Position numbers and translations under genes: made by a program
From: Tepidimonas taiwanensis
Lineage (GTDB): Bacteria > Pseudomonadota > Gammaproteobacteria > Burkholderiales > Burkholderiaceae_C
Assembly (NCBI RefSeq): GCF_020162115.1
Contig: NZ_CP083911.1
Span: 1,116,001-1,180,000, forward strand
DNA: 64,000 bases
Reading direction: 5' to 3'
Notes under the pieces: generated by a model
The model's input: only the letters and a program-made list of their open reading frames with translations
The model's database searches: none
What the model was told of the DNA's origin: nothing
Shown: in pieces, positions 1 through 8,964 of the stretch
Layout: each line of letters begins with the position of its first letter
Numbering within the stretch: the first letter of the stretch is position 1

Positions 1-348
1 GGTCTCGAAGGCCAGGCGGCCGACTTCCTCGACCGTGTACTCGATGACGACTTGGTACACGCCACCCTCGGGCGCGGCGATGGTGCGGCTGAAGCTCACC
101 GGGCAGCCCGCCAGCGTCTGCAGCGCCAGGGCGCAGATCTCCAGCGCGTGCGCCATCGTGACCACGCCGTCCGCGGTCGGTTCCGGCAACACGCCCAGCT
201 CCGGAAAGCGTTCGCGCAGCCGCTCTTCGAAGTGGGGGAGCTGATGCAAATCCAACTCGGGCGGCTCGCAGCGGACGGTGGCTTCGATGGCCGTGTAGCG
301 GCTCCACAGGTTGGGGCCGCGCAGGGCCCGCAGGCGGATGATGTCCAT
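1..348 (-). CDS. cphA: Cyanophycin synthetase, N-terminal part (cut by window edge)
   Basis: Only the first 116 codons are inside the window; the frame stays open to the edge. The protein opens MDIIRLRALRGPNLWS, almost the same opening as the cphA' gene upstream (RILRMHHLRGPNLWTY), and continues through the N-terminal domain typical of cyanophycin synthetases. Cyanophycin synthetase joins aspartate and arginine into the storage polymer in two ATP-dependent steps. The start is the ATG at 348, which lies 30 bp after the stop of cphA', so the two genes should be co-transcribed. The adjacent cphA'-cphA order is familiar from Burkholderiales. The catalytic ATP-grasp and Mur-ligase-like parts lie outside the window and cannot be checked. 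Confidence 0.85.
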   Translation of the reverse strand, partial: MDIIRLRALRGPNLWSRYTAIEATVRCEPPELDLHQLPHFEERLRERFPELGVLPEPTADGVVTMAHALEICALALQTLAGCPVSFSRTIAAPEGGVYQVVIEYTVEEVGRLAFET

Positions 349-378
349 GGCGATGGGCGGGGTGGGGCAGCGTAAGCG

Positions 379-2550
379 TCAGAGGGTGTCCAGCAGGGGC
401 GCGGCGGTCTCGATACCAGCACGGATCAGCTCGGCCGGCAGGTCTAGCGCCACGGCCGTGCCCAGCGTGGCGAGCAGCGTGGGCACGCCGATGCGGCCCA
501 GCAGCGCCGCCACACCCGGCTGCTCCAGCGACAGCAACGGCGTACGGCGGCTGCCCTGGAGCAACACCACCTGCTGCCCGTCGAGCGTCACGAAGCGGCG
601 GCCATCGGCGATGTGCGCCTCTGCGAGGGCGTGGCGCGGATCGGTGCTGTAAAGCAACACGTCCCCATCGCACAGCTCGGCCAGCCCAGCGCACACCTCG
701 CAGTCGGCGTTGAGCACGGCGCAGCCCTGGGGCAGCACGACGTCCACCTGCGTGCGCAGCACCTTGCGCATGTCGTCGCGCGTGCGGATGTCGTGGTCCT
801 CCAGCCCCTGCGGTTCGGGCACGTCGGTCACCACGCCCACCAGGCAGCGGTCGTACGGCAGTCCTTCGTCGAGGATGCAGCGCGGGGAGGTTTCGATCAC
901 CGCCGCTTCGACGCAGCGGTTCATCAGCAGCCGTTGGCCCGCTTCCCAATCCGAGGGAACGCTCGCATCCACCGGGTGCATCTGCAGATACAGCCGCCCG
1001 CCACACGACACGCCGGTGGCCGGCCCCTTGCGCTGCAGCAGCGCCCCCACCAGCAGCGCCAGCGCGGTCGTCTCGCGCGTGCCGGTGATGCCCACCACGG
1101 GGATGCGGCCGTCCTCAGCGCCCGGGAACAGGTGTTCGACGATCGCCTCGCCCACCGGCCGCGGCTTGCCGTTGGCCGGTTTGAGGTGCGGCAACAGCCC
1201 CGGTCCTGCGTTGACCTCGACGATCGCGCCGCCCTGGGCCGCAAGCGGCTGGCCAATGTCCTCGACCACCAGGTCGATCCCGGCGATGTCGAGCCCCACG
1301 ACACGCGCGGCGATCCCGGCGATCTCGGCCACGTCCGGGTGGACGAGGTCCGTGACGTCGTCGGTGAGCAGCCCGGTGCGCTGCACCAGCACCTCGCGAC
1401 CCGCCTCCGGCACGCTCTCGGGCGTCAGGCCCTGGCGGCGCAGCTCCAGCATCACGTCGCGGTTTTCCGGCAGGCGGATCGTGTCCAGCGGAAACTCTTC
1501 CTCCTCGCCGCGGCGGGGGTCGCTGTTGATGTCGCGCTCGATGAGTTCCCGTACCGTGTGAATGCCGTCGCCCACGATCACCGCCCGCTCGCCGCGCGAC
1601 GCCGCCACCACGCGCCCGCCGATGACCAGCACCCGGTGTTCGTGGCCGCGGATGTAGCGCTCGACCATCACCTCGGAGCCCTCGCGCTCGGCCAGCGCGT
1701 AGGCGGCTTCCACCTCCTCGCGCGTGCGCACGTCGAGCGACACGCCGCGCGCGTGGTTGGCGTCCACCGGCTTGACGACGACCGGCAGGCCGATATCCTG
1801 CGCCGCTTCCCAGGCATCGTCGGGGCTGGTGACGACGCGCCCCTCCGGCACCGGCACACCGCACTCGGCCAGCAGCCGCTTGGTCAGGTCCTTGTCGCGC
1901 GAGATCGTCTCCGCGATGGCGCTGGTGCGATCGGTCTCGGCCGTCCAGATCCGGCGCTGCCGCGCCCCATAGCCGAGCTGCACCAGGTTGCCCTCCGTCA
2001 GCCGGATGTGGGGAATGCGCCGCGCCGTGGCCGCATCGACGATGGCCGCAGTGCTCGGCCCCAGCGCGTGGCGGTCGATCAGGCCCTTGAGCCGCTTGAC
2101 GGCTGCCGCCACGTCGTAGGGCTGGTCGTCGATGGCCGCCATCAGCAGGTCGCGCGCGTCCAGCAGCGCCTGTCGGGCGACTTCCTCCTGCCGCGCCCGG
2201 ATGACGAGCTTGTACACCCCGCGCCGGGACGTGGAGCGCGTCTGCCCAAAACTCGTTGCCATGCCCGCCAGGTTGAGCAGCTCGATGGCGATGTGCTCCA
2301 TGATGTGGCCGGGCCACGTGCCCTCGCGCAGCCGCAGCAGAAAGCCGCCACGCTCGCCGACCCCGCAGTGGTGCTCGACGAGCCCGGGCAGCCACGCCGT
2401 CAGGCGCTCGTACAGGCCGGGGACGGTGTTGGAGGGGCTGTCTTCGAGTTCACCGATGTCGATGAGCGCCTCGATCGCGGCCCGGTAGGTCCAGAGGTTG
2501 GGCCCGCGCAGGTGGTGCATGCGCAGGATCCGGATGGTCTTGTGCGACAT
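379..2550 (-). CDS. cphA': CphA'-type cyanophycin synthetase (short paralogue)
   Basis: A 723-residue protein, shorter than the usual 870-900 residues of CphA1. It has the N-terminal domain (residues 1-160), an ATP-grasp domain around residues 200-480 (VVVKPVDANHARGVSLDV, VERYIRGHEHRVLVI, VEVNAGPGLLPHL) and a Mur-ligase-like domain from about 490. In that last domain the nucleotide loop reads GITGTRETTALALL, whereas CphA1 enzymes have a GTNGKTTT loop. The lysine is therefore lost and the second ATP site may be inactive or altered. The ATG at 2550 (MSHKTIRILRMHH) is preferred to an upstream in-frame start because it aligns with the family opening. It is the first gene of a cphA'-cphA operon and is divergent from the ABC exporter across about 160 bp. 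Confidence 0.88.
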   Translation of the reverse strand: MSHKTIRILRMHHLRGPNLWTYRAAIEALIDIGELEDSPSNTVPGLYERLTAWLPGLVEHHCGVGERGGFLLRLREGTWPGHIMEHIAIELLNLAGMATSFGQTRSTSRRGVYKLVIRARQEEVARQALLDARDLLMAAIDDQPYDVAAAVKRLKGLIDRHALGPSTAAIVDAATARRIPHIRLTEGNLVQLGYGARQRRIWTAETDRTSAIAETISRDKDLTKRLLAECGVPVPEGRVVTSPDDAWEAAQDIGLPVVVKPVDANHARGVSLDVRTREEVEAAYALAEREGSEVMVERYIRGHEHRVLVIGGRVVAASRGERAVIVGDGIHTVRELIERDINSDPRRGEEEEFPLDTIRLPENRDVMLELRRQGLTPESVPEAGREVLVQRTGLLTDDVTDLVHPDVAEIAGIAARVVGLDIAGIDLVVEDIGQPLAAQGGAIVEVNAGPGLLPHLKPANGKPRPVGEAIVEHLFPGAEDGRIPVVGITGTRETTALALLVGALLQRKGPATGVSCGGRLYLQMHPVDASVPSDWEAGQRLLMNRCVEAAVIETSPRCILDEGLPYDRCLVGVVTDVPEPQGLEDHDIRTRDDMRKVLRTQVDVVLPQGCAVLNADCEVCAGLAELCDGDVLLYSTDPRHALAEAHIADGRRFVTLDGQQVVLLQGSRRTPLLSLEQPGVAALLGRIGVPTLLATLGTAVALDLPAELIRAGIETAAPLLDTL

Positions 2551-2711
2551 GGAGGGTCGTGGTGGTCGGGGCGGAATGGCTGCGCGATGCACCGGGCACG
2601 ATCCAAGGCCGCCATGGCGCCGTAGAATGCGTCGCCCGCGCGTCGGCACGGTTCGCTATTGTGAGGGATTCGTTCACCGCCCGTGACGCCGACCGCCCCG
2701 GAAATTGCAAC

Positions 2712-5003
2712 ATGTCGTATCCATCCCCCTCCACCGCCCCGACGACGGCCTGGCCCGGATTGCCGGCCGCGTGGCGTCGCGCCGTCGAGCAGACACCGGC
2801 CGCGGCGGGCGAGGAGGGCGTGTGGCTGCAGGTCGATCTGGATGCGCAGTTGCATTTCCGCGACGGGCTGCTGTGGATCGCCGGGCGGACGCTGTGCTGG
2901 GCGGACGCTCCGGAGGCGGCGCCGCGGTGCTGGCCGATCGAGCGTGGCCTCGCGCTGTGGGTGAGCGACCACAACGGCGTGGCCGCGCTGGAACTCGTGC
3001 GCGAGGCGCGCGACGGTCAGCCGGCCGAGCGGCTCGCGGTGTGGCGCTACACGCTCGGCCGGCAGGTCGCGGCCCGACGGCTGATCGAGCGCTTCGAAGC
3101 CGTGCGCGACGCGGCGGGCAGCGAACTGCCCAACCAAGAGGCGACGCCACTGCACTGCCCGGCGTGCCACGCGCCGATGGAGCCGGACGATGACGAGTGC
3201 GCGGTGTGCGCACAGGTGGTCCACACGCCCCCATCGACGCTGACGCTGCTGCGCCTGTGGCGCTTCGCACGCCCGTACCGCTGGCAACTGCTGGCGGGCT
3301 TTTTGCTGACGCTCGCGGCCACCGCGGCGACGCTCGTGCCGCCGTATCTGACGATCCCGCTGATGGACGACGTGCTGATCCCGTACCAGAACGGGCAGCC
3401 GATCGACGTCGGCCTGGTGGCGATGCTGCTGGGCGGACTGCTGGGCGCGGCGCTGCTCGCGTGGGGGCTGGGCTGGGCCAAGACCTACATCCTCGCGCTG
3501 GTGTCCGAGCGCATCGGGGCCGACCTGCGCACCACGACCTACGAGCACCTGCTGGGCCTGTCGCTGGAGTATTTCGGCAACCGGCGCACCGGCGACCTGA
3601 TGGCGCGCATCGGCTCCGAAACCGACCGCATCAACATCTTCCTGTCGTTGCACTTGCTGGACTTCGCCACCGACGTGCTGATGATCCTGATGACGGCGGT
3701 GATCCTGTTTTCGATCAGCCCGACGCTGGCGCTGGCCACGCTGCTGCCGCTGCCGCTGATCGGCTGGCTCATCCACGTCGTGCGCGACCGGCTGCGCACC
3801 GGGTTCGAAAAGATCGACCGCGTCTGGGCCGAAGTCACCAGCGTGCTCGCCGACACCATCCCCGGCATCCGCGTGGTCAAAGCCTTTGCGCAGGAAGGGC
3901 GCGAGGCGCAGCGCTTCCGCGAGGCCAACCGCCACAACCTGGAGGTCAACGACCGGCTCAACCGCCTGTGGTCGCTCTTTTCACCGACGGTGTCGCTGCT
4001 GACCGAGGTCGGCCTGCTGGTGGTGTGGGGCTTTGGGATCTGGCTCGTCGCGCGTGGCTCGGTCACCGTGGGCGTCCTCACGGCGTTTCTGGCCTACATC
4101 GGGCGGTTTTACACGCGGCTGGATTCGATGAGCCGCATCGTCTCGGTCACGCAAAAAGCCGCCGCTGGCGCGAAGCGCATCTTCGACATTCTGGACCACG
4201 TCTCCAGCGTCCCGGAACCCGCCGACCCGGTGCCATTGCCCGAAATTCGTGGGCACATCCAGTTGCGCAATGTGAGCTTCCGCTACGGCAACCGCTCGGT
4301 CATCCAGGGGCTGAACCTCGAGGTGCGCCCGGGCGAGATGATCGGGCTGGTGGGCCACAGCGGTTCGGGCAAGAGTACGTTGGTCAACCTGATCTGCCGC
4401 TTCTACGACGTGGCCGAAGGGGACATCCTGGTCGACGGGGTGGACATCCGCCGCCTGCGCGTGGCCGACTACCGTCGCCACATCGGCCTGGTGCTGCAGG
4501 AGCCGTTCCTCTTTTTCGGCACCATCGCCGAGAACATCGCGTACGGCAAGCCAGACGCCACGCGCGAGGAGATCATCGCCGCCGCCCGCGCCGCGCACGC
4601 GCACGAGTTCATCCTGCGCCTGCCGCAAGGCTACGACTCGCTGGTGGGCGAGCGCGGGCAGGGGCTCTCCGGCGGCGAGCGCCAGCGCATCAGCATCGCG
4701 CGCGCCCTGTTGATCAACCCGCGCATCCTGATCCTGGACGAAGCCACGGCGAGCGTGGACACCGAAACCGAGAAAGAGATCCAGAAAGCGCTGGACAACC
4801 TCGTGCGCGGCCGCACGACGATCGCCATCGCGCACCGCCTCTCCACGCTGCGCCGGGCGGACCGGCTGGTCGTGATGGACAAGGGCCGCAAGGTGGAGGA
4901 GGGCACCCACGACGAGCTGATAGCGCGGCAGGGCGCGTACTGGCGCCTGTATCAGGCGCAGGCGCGGCAGGCCGAAGCCGAGCGCGAATGGCTGAAGGAC
5001 TGA
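2712..5003 (+). CDS. Cyanophycin metabolism-associated ABC transporter (fused TM and ATPase domains)
   Basis: A 763-residue type IV (exporter-fold) half transporter. Residues 1-160 form an unusual N-terminal extension ending in a CPAC...CAVC zinc-ribbon-like motif. Six membrane segments follow (about 185-480). The ATPase domain runs from about 515 to 745, with Walker A GHSGSGKST, signature LSGGERQR, Walker B ILILDEA and the switch histidine in AIAHRLS. The ATG at 2712 was chosen because the frame upstream has no family-like sequence. It lies divergent from cphA' and 4 bp before the DUF1854 gene, the arrangement annotated in other betaproteobacteria as a cyanophycin-associated pair. The substrate is unknown; export or import of polymer, dipeptide or peptide is only a guess. 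Confidence 0.85.
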   Translation: MSYPSPSTAPTTAWPGLPAAWRRAVEQTPAAAGEEGVWLQVDLDAQLHFRDGLLWIAGRTLCWADAPEAAPRCWPIERGLALWVSDHNGVAALELVREARDGQPAERLAVWRYTLGRQVAARRLIERFEAVRDAAGSELPNQEATPLHCPACHAPMEPDDDECAVCAQVVHTPPSTLTLLRLWRFARPYRWQLLAGFLLTLAATAATLVPPYLTIPLMDDVLIPYQNGQPIDVGLVAMLLGGLLGAALLAWGLGWAKTYILALVSERIGADLRTTTYEHLLGLSLEYFGNRRTGDLMARIGSETDRINIFLSLHLLDFATDVLMILMTAVILFSISPTLALATLLPLPLIGWLIHVVRDRLRTGFEKIDRVWAEVTSVLADTIPGIRVVKAFAQEGREAQRFREANRHNLEVNDRLNRLWSLFSPTVSLLTEVGLLVVWGFGIWLVARGSVTVGVLTAFLAYIGRFYTRLDSMSRIVSVTQKAAAGAKRIFDILDHVSSVPEPADPVPLPEIRGHIQLRNVSFRYGNRSVIQGLNLEVRPGEMIGLVGHSGSGKSTLVNLICRFYDVAEGDILVDGVDIRRLRVADYRRHIGLVLQEPFLFFGTIAENIAYGKPDATREEIIAAARAAHAHEFILRLPQGYDSLVGERGQGLSGGERQRISIARALLINPRILILDEATASVDTETEKEIQKALDNLVRGRTTIAIAHRLSTLRRADRLVVMDKGRKVEEGTHDELIARQGAYWRLYQAQARQAEAEREWLKD

Positions 5004-5007
5004 CGTG

Positions 5008-5493
5008 ATGACGACCGAAGTGGAACCGAACCCGACGTGGACGCTGCGCCGCACCCCGCTGGGTCGGCTCGCGTGGCGCGCGCCTGGCGGCGAGTGGGTC
5101 GAAGGCGTCGTACCGGTGCGGGCGTTCCCGATCCAAGCGCCAGACCGCTACGTGTCGCTGGTCGGCCCGGACGGGCACGAGGTGGCGTTCATCCCATCGC
5201 TGGACGTGCTAGACACACCGACCCGTGCGTTGATCGAGGAGGCGTTACAGGAACGCGAATTCACCCCGGTGATTCGGCGGCTGCTGGAGGTCAGCGCCTT
5301 TGCCACGCCAAGCACGTGGACGGTGGAGACGGACCGTGGCATCACGCGCTTCGTGCTCAAGGGCGAGGAGGACATCCGGCGCCTGGCCCGCGACGTGCTG
5401 CTGATCCAGGACAGCCACGGGGTGCAGTACCTGATCCGCCGTCCGCTGGAACTCGACCGGCACAGCCGCCGGCTGCTGGACCGGTTCCTGTGA
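5008..5493 (+). CDS. DUF1854 family protein associated with cyanophycin metabolism
   Basis: A 161-residue protein matching the DUF1854 pattern: a conserved region around RTPLGRLAWRAPGGEW and GPDGHEVAFIPSLDVL, and a C-terminal stretch ending LIRRPLELDRHSRRLLDRFL. It has no signal peptide or membrane segment and no enzymatic motif is visible. The ATG at 5008 has an AAGGA-type ribosome site 7-8 bp upstream; a GTG lies directly before it at 5005. It starts 4 bp after the ABC transporter gene and the two are surely one transcript. The family regularly sits beside cyanophycin genes, so a role in regulating, binding or handling the polymer is inferred; the biochemistry is not known. Confidence 0.85.
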   Translation: MTTEVEPNPTWTLRRTPLGRLAWRAPGGEWVEGVVPVRAFPIQAPDRYVSLVGPDGHEVAFIPSLDVLDTPTRALIEEALQEREFTPVIRRLLEVSAFATPSTWTVETDRGITRFVLKGEEDIRRLARDVLLIQDSHGVQYLIRRPLELDRHSRRLLDRFL

Positions 5494-5500
5494 TCGCCCA

Positions 5501-5527
5501 ATATCCCGTTTTGATACAACGGGATAT
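5501..5527. terminator. Probable bidirectional terminator between convergent genes
   Basis: A perfect 10-bp inverted repeat (ATATCCCGTT and AACGGGATAT) with a 7-nt loop lies in the 39-bp gap between the DUF1854 gene and the convergent aotP gene. The arm ends are AT-rich but no long T tract follows on either strand. Confidence 0.6.
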
Positions 5528-5532
5528 CGTGA

Positions 5533-6309
5533 TTATTTCAAGTTTCCGCTGAGGAACTGCTGCAACCGTTCGCTGCGCGGGCTCGTCAGCACCTGCTTCG
5601 GGTCGCCCTGTTCCTCGATGCGCCCTTGGTGCAGGAAGATCACGTGGTTGGACACCTCGCGTGCGAAACCCATTTCGTGCGTGACGACCACCATCGTGCG
5701 ATGTTCTTCCGCCAGGCCCTGCATCACCCGCAGCACTTCGGTGACGAGCTCGGGGTCGAGCGCACTGGTGGGCTCGTCGAACAGCATCACTTCCGGCTCG
5801 ACGGCGAGTGCCCGCGCGATCGCGACGCGCTGCTGCTGCCCGCCGCTCATGTGGGCGGGGTAGCGGTCCTCGACCCCCTTGAGCCCCACGCGGTCGAGGT
5901 ATTTGCGCGCCGTGGCCACGGCCTCGTCGCGCGGGATCTTCAGCACGTGGATGGGCACCTCGATGATGTTCTGCAGCACCGTCATGTGGGCCCACAGGTT
6001 GAAATTCTGGAACACCATCGCCAGCCGCGTGCGCAGGCGCTGCAGCTGCGCGGGGTCCGCGGCGTGCAGCTCGCCATCGGCGCCGGGTTTGAGGCGCAGT
6101 TCCTCCCCCGCGACGACGATGCGGCCGGCGTGGGGCTTTTCCAGCAGGTTGATGCAGCGCAGGAACGTGCTCTTGCCGGAGCCGGAGCTGCCGATGATGC
6201 TGATGACGTCGCCGGCGCGCGCGGTCAGCGAAACGCCCTTGAGCACCTCGTGCGTGCCGTAGCGCTTGTGAATGTCATCGACCTGGAGTTTGATGGGAGC
6301 GTCGCTCAT
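5533..6309 (-). CDS. aotP: Amino-acid ABC transporter ATPase (HisP/AotP family)
   Basis: A 258-residue ATPase of the polar amino acid uptake family, cytoplasmic face of the transporter. Walker A is GSSGSGKST (near residue 40), the Q loop is [14 protein letters not shown], the signature MSGGQQQR, Walker [14 protein letters not shown], and the switch histidine is in VVTHEMGFA. The QNFNLW-type Q loop and overall length match HisP and AotP of basic amino acid transporters. It is the last gene of a five-gene operon whose order (binding protein, two permeases, desuccinylase-like gene, ATPase) equals aotJQMOP of Pseudomonas. Arginine/ornithine specificity is inferred from that order. Confidence 0.88.
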   Translation of the reverse strand: MSDAPIKLQVDDIHKRYGTHEVLKGVSLTARAGDVISIIGSSGSGKSTFLRCINLLEKPHAGRIVVAGEELRLKPGADGELHAADPAQLQRLRTRLAMVFQNFNLWAHMTVLQNIIEVPIHVLKIPRDEAVATARKYLDRVGLKGVEDRYPAHMSGGQQQRVAIARALAVEPEVMLFDEPTSALDPELVTEVLRVMQGLAEEHRTMVVVTHEMGFAREVSNHVIFLHQGRIEEQGDPKQVLTSPRSERLQQFLSGNLK

Positions 6310-6338
6310 CGCAGCGTATCAGTCAGTCGGGAGGGGGT

Positions 6339-7469
6339 TCATTCGGACAGCAGCATGCCGGTGCGAAACGCCGTGCGGCCGGCGACTTTCGCGACCGTAA
6401 GGCCTGCCGGCGCGTAGCGCTCACGCGCCCGTGCGTAGAGGCGCCCGCCGTGTGCGGTGCGCAGCGTCACGCTGCTCCCGTCGATCGGGTCAAGGATTTC
6501 GGCCACCGCGTCGCCGGGCCGCAGCGCCGCGCCGACGGGGGCGAGAAACACCAGCACGCCGGGGCAGGGGGCCTTCAGGGTTTCGGACCCGGCCAGCGGC
6601 GTCGGCTCGCAGCGGGGCGCGGGCATCGGCCCCGGATCCCCCGCCACCGCGCCAAGGTGCTGCAGGTAACGCCAGATCGCATCCGCGTCGCGCGCGGCCA
6701 GGGTGTGATCGACATCGGCCTCGCCGCGCAGCTCGACGGTCGCGCTCGCGCAAGCCTGCGGCAGGGGTGCCGCGATGCCCGCCGCGTCCAGCTGGGCGCG
6801 CAGCTGCGACCACAACCCCGAGAGCTGCTCGTCGAACGGCTGACCACCGGCCCCGTAGTCCGCCACCAGCACCGTCTCGGCCTGCAGCCAGCGCGCCAGC
6901 GGCTCGAGCGTCGGCCAGCACGCCGTCTCGCTGTAGAGGTGCACGACCGCCTCGCTGTCACAGTGCAGGTCGAGCACCACGTCGGCGTCCGCGGCGAGCC
7001 CAAAGAGCGTCAGACGCAGGCCCTCGAGCTCGGTCACCGGGGCCTGCTCGGCCAACCACTGCACGACCGCCGCGCGTACCCGCTGCACGTTGGCGGCGGC
7101 GTCCGCGTCCAGCGAACGACCGACCCGCTCGAACGCCACGCGGGCAAGATCGGGGTAGCCGCGGTTGAAGTTTTCCGAGGTGTTGAGCTCGAAGCGCCCC
7201 ATTGGCCGATGGTCGATGCGCTGCGCGAGCCCGATCGGGTTGGCCACCGGAACGAGGACGATCTCCCCACGCAGCGCGCCGTCGGCTTCGGCCGCCAGCA
7301 GCCGCTGGCGCAGATGGTGCGCCACCAGCATGCCCGGCAGCTCATCCGCGTGCAGGCTGGCCTGGACGTAGACCTTGGGGCGTGCCCCCGGCGTGCCGAA
7401 GTGCAGGCTGGTGACCGAACGGGCACTGCCGAGGCTGGTGCGGGGCAGGGGGTGGTGACGGACGTCCAT
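6339..7469 (-). CDS. aotO: AotO-like succinylglutamate desuccinylase/aspartoacylase family protein
   Basis: A 376-residue zinc-hydrolase-fold protein of the AstE/aspartoacylase (M14-like) family. Zinc-ligand motifs are visible as HADE near residue 40 (QASLHADELPG) and DLHCD near residue 170, with the FNRGYPDL substrate region between them. The C-terminal part (GVLVFLAPVGAALRPGDAVAEILDP) is the beta-barrel domain common in this family. It starts immediately after the aotM stop codon and precedes aotP by 29 bp. In Pseudomonas the aotO gene holds the same position, with no settled role in transport. Deacylation of an imported N-acylated amino acid is a plausible but unproven job. Confidence 0.8.
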   Translation of the reverse strand: MDVRHHPLPRTSLGSARSVTSLHFGTPGARPKVYVQASLHADELPGMLVAHHLRQRLLAAEADGALRGEIVLVPVANPIGLAQRIDHRPMGRFELNTSENFNRGYPDLARVAFERVGRSLDADAAANVQRVRAAVVQWLAEQAPVTELEGLRLTLFGLAADADVVLDLHCDSEAVVHLYSETACWPTLEPLARWLQAETVLVADYGAGGQPFDEQLSGLWSQLRAQLDAAGIAAPLPQACASATVELRGEADVDHTLAARDADAIWRYLQHLGAVAGDPGPMPAPRCEPTPLAGSETLKAPCPGVLVFLAPVGAALRPGDAVAEILDPIDGSSVTLRTAHGGRLYARARERYAPAGLTVAKVAGRTAFRTGMLLSE

Positions 7470-8183
7470 TCAGGATCGGCGCGGTGCCAGGTGGGCCAGG
7501 TAGCGGCGCTCAGCCAGCTTGAACAGCCCCACCAGCAGGAACGTGATGCACAGATAAATCGCCCCGGCGAACAGATACGCCTCGAAGGGCAGGTAGAAGT
7601 CCGAGTACACGCGGCTGGCCGCCGCGGTCAGGTCGGTCATCGCCGGCACCGTGCTTGCGAGGCTCGTGCTGTGCAGCATCATGACCACCTCATTGCTGTA
7701 GGCGGGCAGCGTGCGGCGCAGTGCGCTGGGCATCACGATGCGCCACAGCACCTGACGCGGCGACATGCCCATCGCGCGGGCGGCCTCGATCTCCCCGTAC
7801 GGGGTTTCGCGGATCGCGCCGGCCAGCATCTCGGCGGTGTAGCCCGCGGTGTTGAGCGTGAACGCGAGCCACGCGCAGAAAAAGGCCTCCTTGAACCACG
7901 TCCACGGCCAGATCTCGTCCCAGCGGGCCTGAATCCACTCCAGCTGCGCGACCCCGTAGTAGATCAGGTACACCTGTATCAGCAGCGGCGTGCCGCGGAT
8001 GACGTAGGTGTAGCTGCCCACGAGCCAGCGCAGCCACGCGTGGCGGCTGTTGAGCGCGAGGGCGAGAAACAGTGCCAACACGCCCCCCGCCACGACGGAG
8101 CTCACCAGCAGCTTCAGCGTCGTGACCAGCCCCTGCGCATACAGCTGCAGTTGGGCGGGCTCGAAAATCACCGACCAGTTCAC
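7470..8183 (-). CDS. aotM: Amino-acid ABC transporter permease (HisM/AotM family)
   Basis: A 237-residue inner-membrane permease with about five hydrophobic segments. The BPD-type EAA loop is EIEAARAMGMSPRQVLWRIVMP near residue 145, which contacts the ATPase. Its sequence (LYAQGLVTTLKLL at the start and YVIRGTPLLIQVYLIYYG) matches the HisM branch rather than HisQ. It pairs with the AotQ permease encoded 18 bp upstream, and its stop codon abuts the start of aotO. Substrate specificity cannot be read from the permease alone; basic amino acids are inferred from operon order. Confidence 0.87.
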   Translation of the reverse strand: MNWSVIFEPAQLQLYAQGLVTTLKLLVSSVVAGGVLALFLALALNSRHAWLRWLVGSYTYVIRGTPLLIQVYLIYYGVAQLEWIQARWDEIWPWTWFKEAFFCAWLAFTLNTAGYTAEMLAGAIRETPYGEIEAARAMGMSPRQVLWRIVMPSALRRTLPAYSNEVVMMLHSTSLASTVPAMTDLTAAASRVYSDFYLPFEAYLFAGAIYLCITFLLVGLFKLAERRYLAHLAPRRS

Positions 8184-8201
8184 GGCATCGGCCCCGTCAC
8201 G

Positions 8202-8897
8202 TCAACCCTGCCACGAGGTGGCACGGCGCACCCCCAGGCTGAAGCGGTCGTTGAGCCGGCGCAGCGCCCACAGCGACGCCGAGGTGTAGATCAAGAACAG
8301 CGCGCCGACGAACAGGAAAAAGAAAAACGGCTCGCGTGTGGCGGCAGACGCCTGCTTGGCCAGAAACGTCATGTCCTTCAAACCGATGAGGCTGACCAGC
8401 GCGGTGCTCTTGATCAACACCAGCCAGTTGTTGGTGAAGCCGGGCAGGGCGTAGCGCACCATCTGCGGCAACGTGATGCGCACGAACGTCTGTAGCCGCC
8501 CCATGCCGAACGCCCACGCCGCTTCCATCTGGCCGCGAGGAATGGCGAGGATCGCCCCGCGGAACGTCTCGGTCATGTACGCGCCGTAGATGAACCCGAT
8601 CGTCAGCACCCCCGCGACGAAGGGGTTGATGTCGACTGGCTCGGTATGGCCGAGCGCCTCGAGCAGCGCGTTGAGGCCGATGGTGCCCCCGTAGAACACG
8701 AGCAGCATCAGCACCAGCTCCGGCACACCGCGCACGACGGTGGTGTAGAGCGTGGCGAGGGCGACGAGCGCGCGCCGGCCCGACAGCTTGGCCGTGGCAC
8801 CGAGCAACCCCAGCGCGATGGAGACGACCAGCGACAGCAGCGACACCGCCACCGTCAGCAGCGCACCTTGCAGAATGGCGGGAATGTAGTCCAGCAT
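8202..8897 (-). CDS. aotQ: Amino-acid ABC transporter permease (HisQ/AotQ family)
   Basis: A 231-residue inner-membrane permease. It begins MLDYIPAILQGALLTVAVSL, carries TTVVRGVPELVLMLLVFYGG in its second segment and has the EAA loop MEAAWAFGMGRLQTFVRITLPQ near residue 135. This is the HisQ branch, the partner of HisM/AotM encoded next. The ATG at 8897 is preferred because upstream in-frame sequence is only intergenic DNA. A strong terminator-like hairpin sits between this gene and the binding-protein gene (8907-8943), so its expression should be lower than that of aotJ. Confidence 0.87.
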   Translation of the reverse strand: MLDYIPAILQGALLTVAVSLLSLVVSIALGLLGATAKLSGRRALVALATLYTTVVRGVPELVLMLLVFYGGTIGLNALLEALGHTEPVDINPFVAGVLTIGFIYGAYMTETFRGAILAIPRGQMEAAWAFGMGRLQTFVRITLPQMVRYALPGFTNNWLVLIKSTALVSLIGLKDMTFLAKQASAATREPFFFFLFVGALFLIYTSASLWALRRLNDRFSLGVRRATSWQG

Positions 8898-8906
8898 GGG
8901 CCAACG

Positions 8907-8943
8907 AAAAACGCGCCGCCCGGCCCAGCAACCGGGCGACGCG
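8907..8943 (-). terminator. Intra-operon terminator/attenuator between aotJ and aotQ
   Basis: Read on the minus strand, a 12-bp stem (one G-U pair) with an 8-nt loop is followed at once by five U residues, the form of an intrinsic terminator. It lies in the 67-bp gap between the aotJ stop and the aotQ start. Such hairpins commonly let the binding protein be made in excess of the membrane parts; partial read-through is inferred. Confidence 0.75.
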
Positions 8944-8964
8944 CCGGGCTCACCGCGTCACGGG

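Noticed and set aside
613..2625. A 670-codon open frame on the plus strand antisense to cphA'
   Set aside because: It mirrors the codon pattern of the real minus-strand gene in GC-rich DNA, is His/Arg/Gln-rich and has no recognisable domain.
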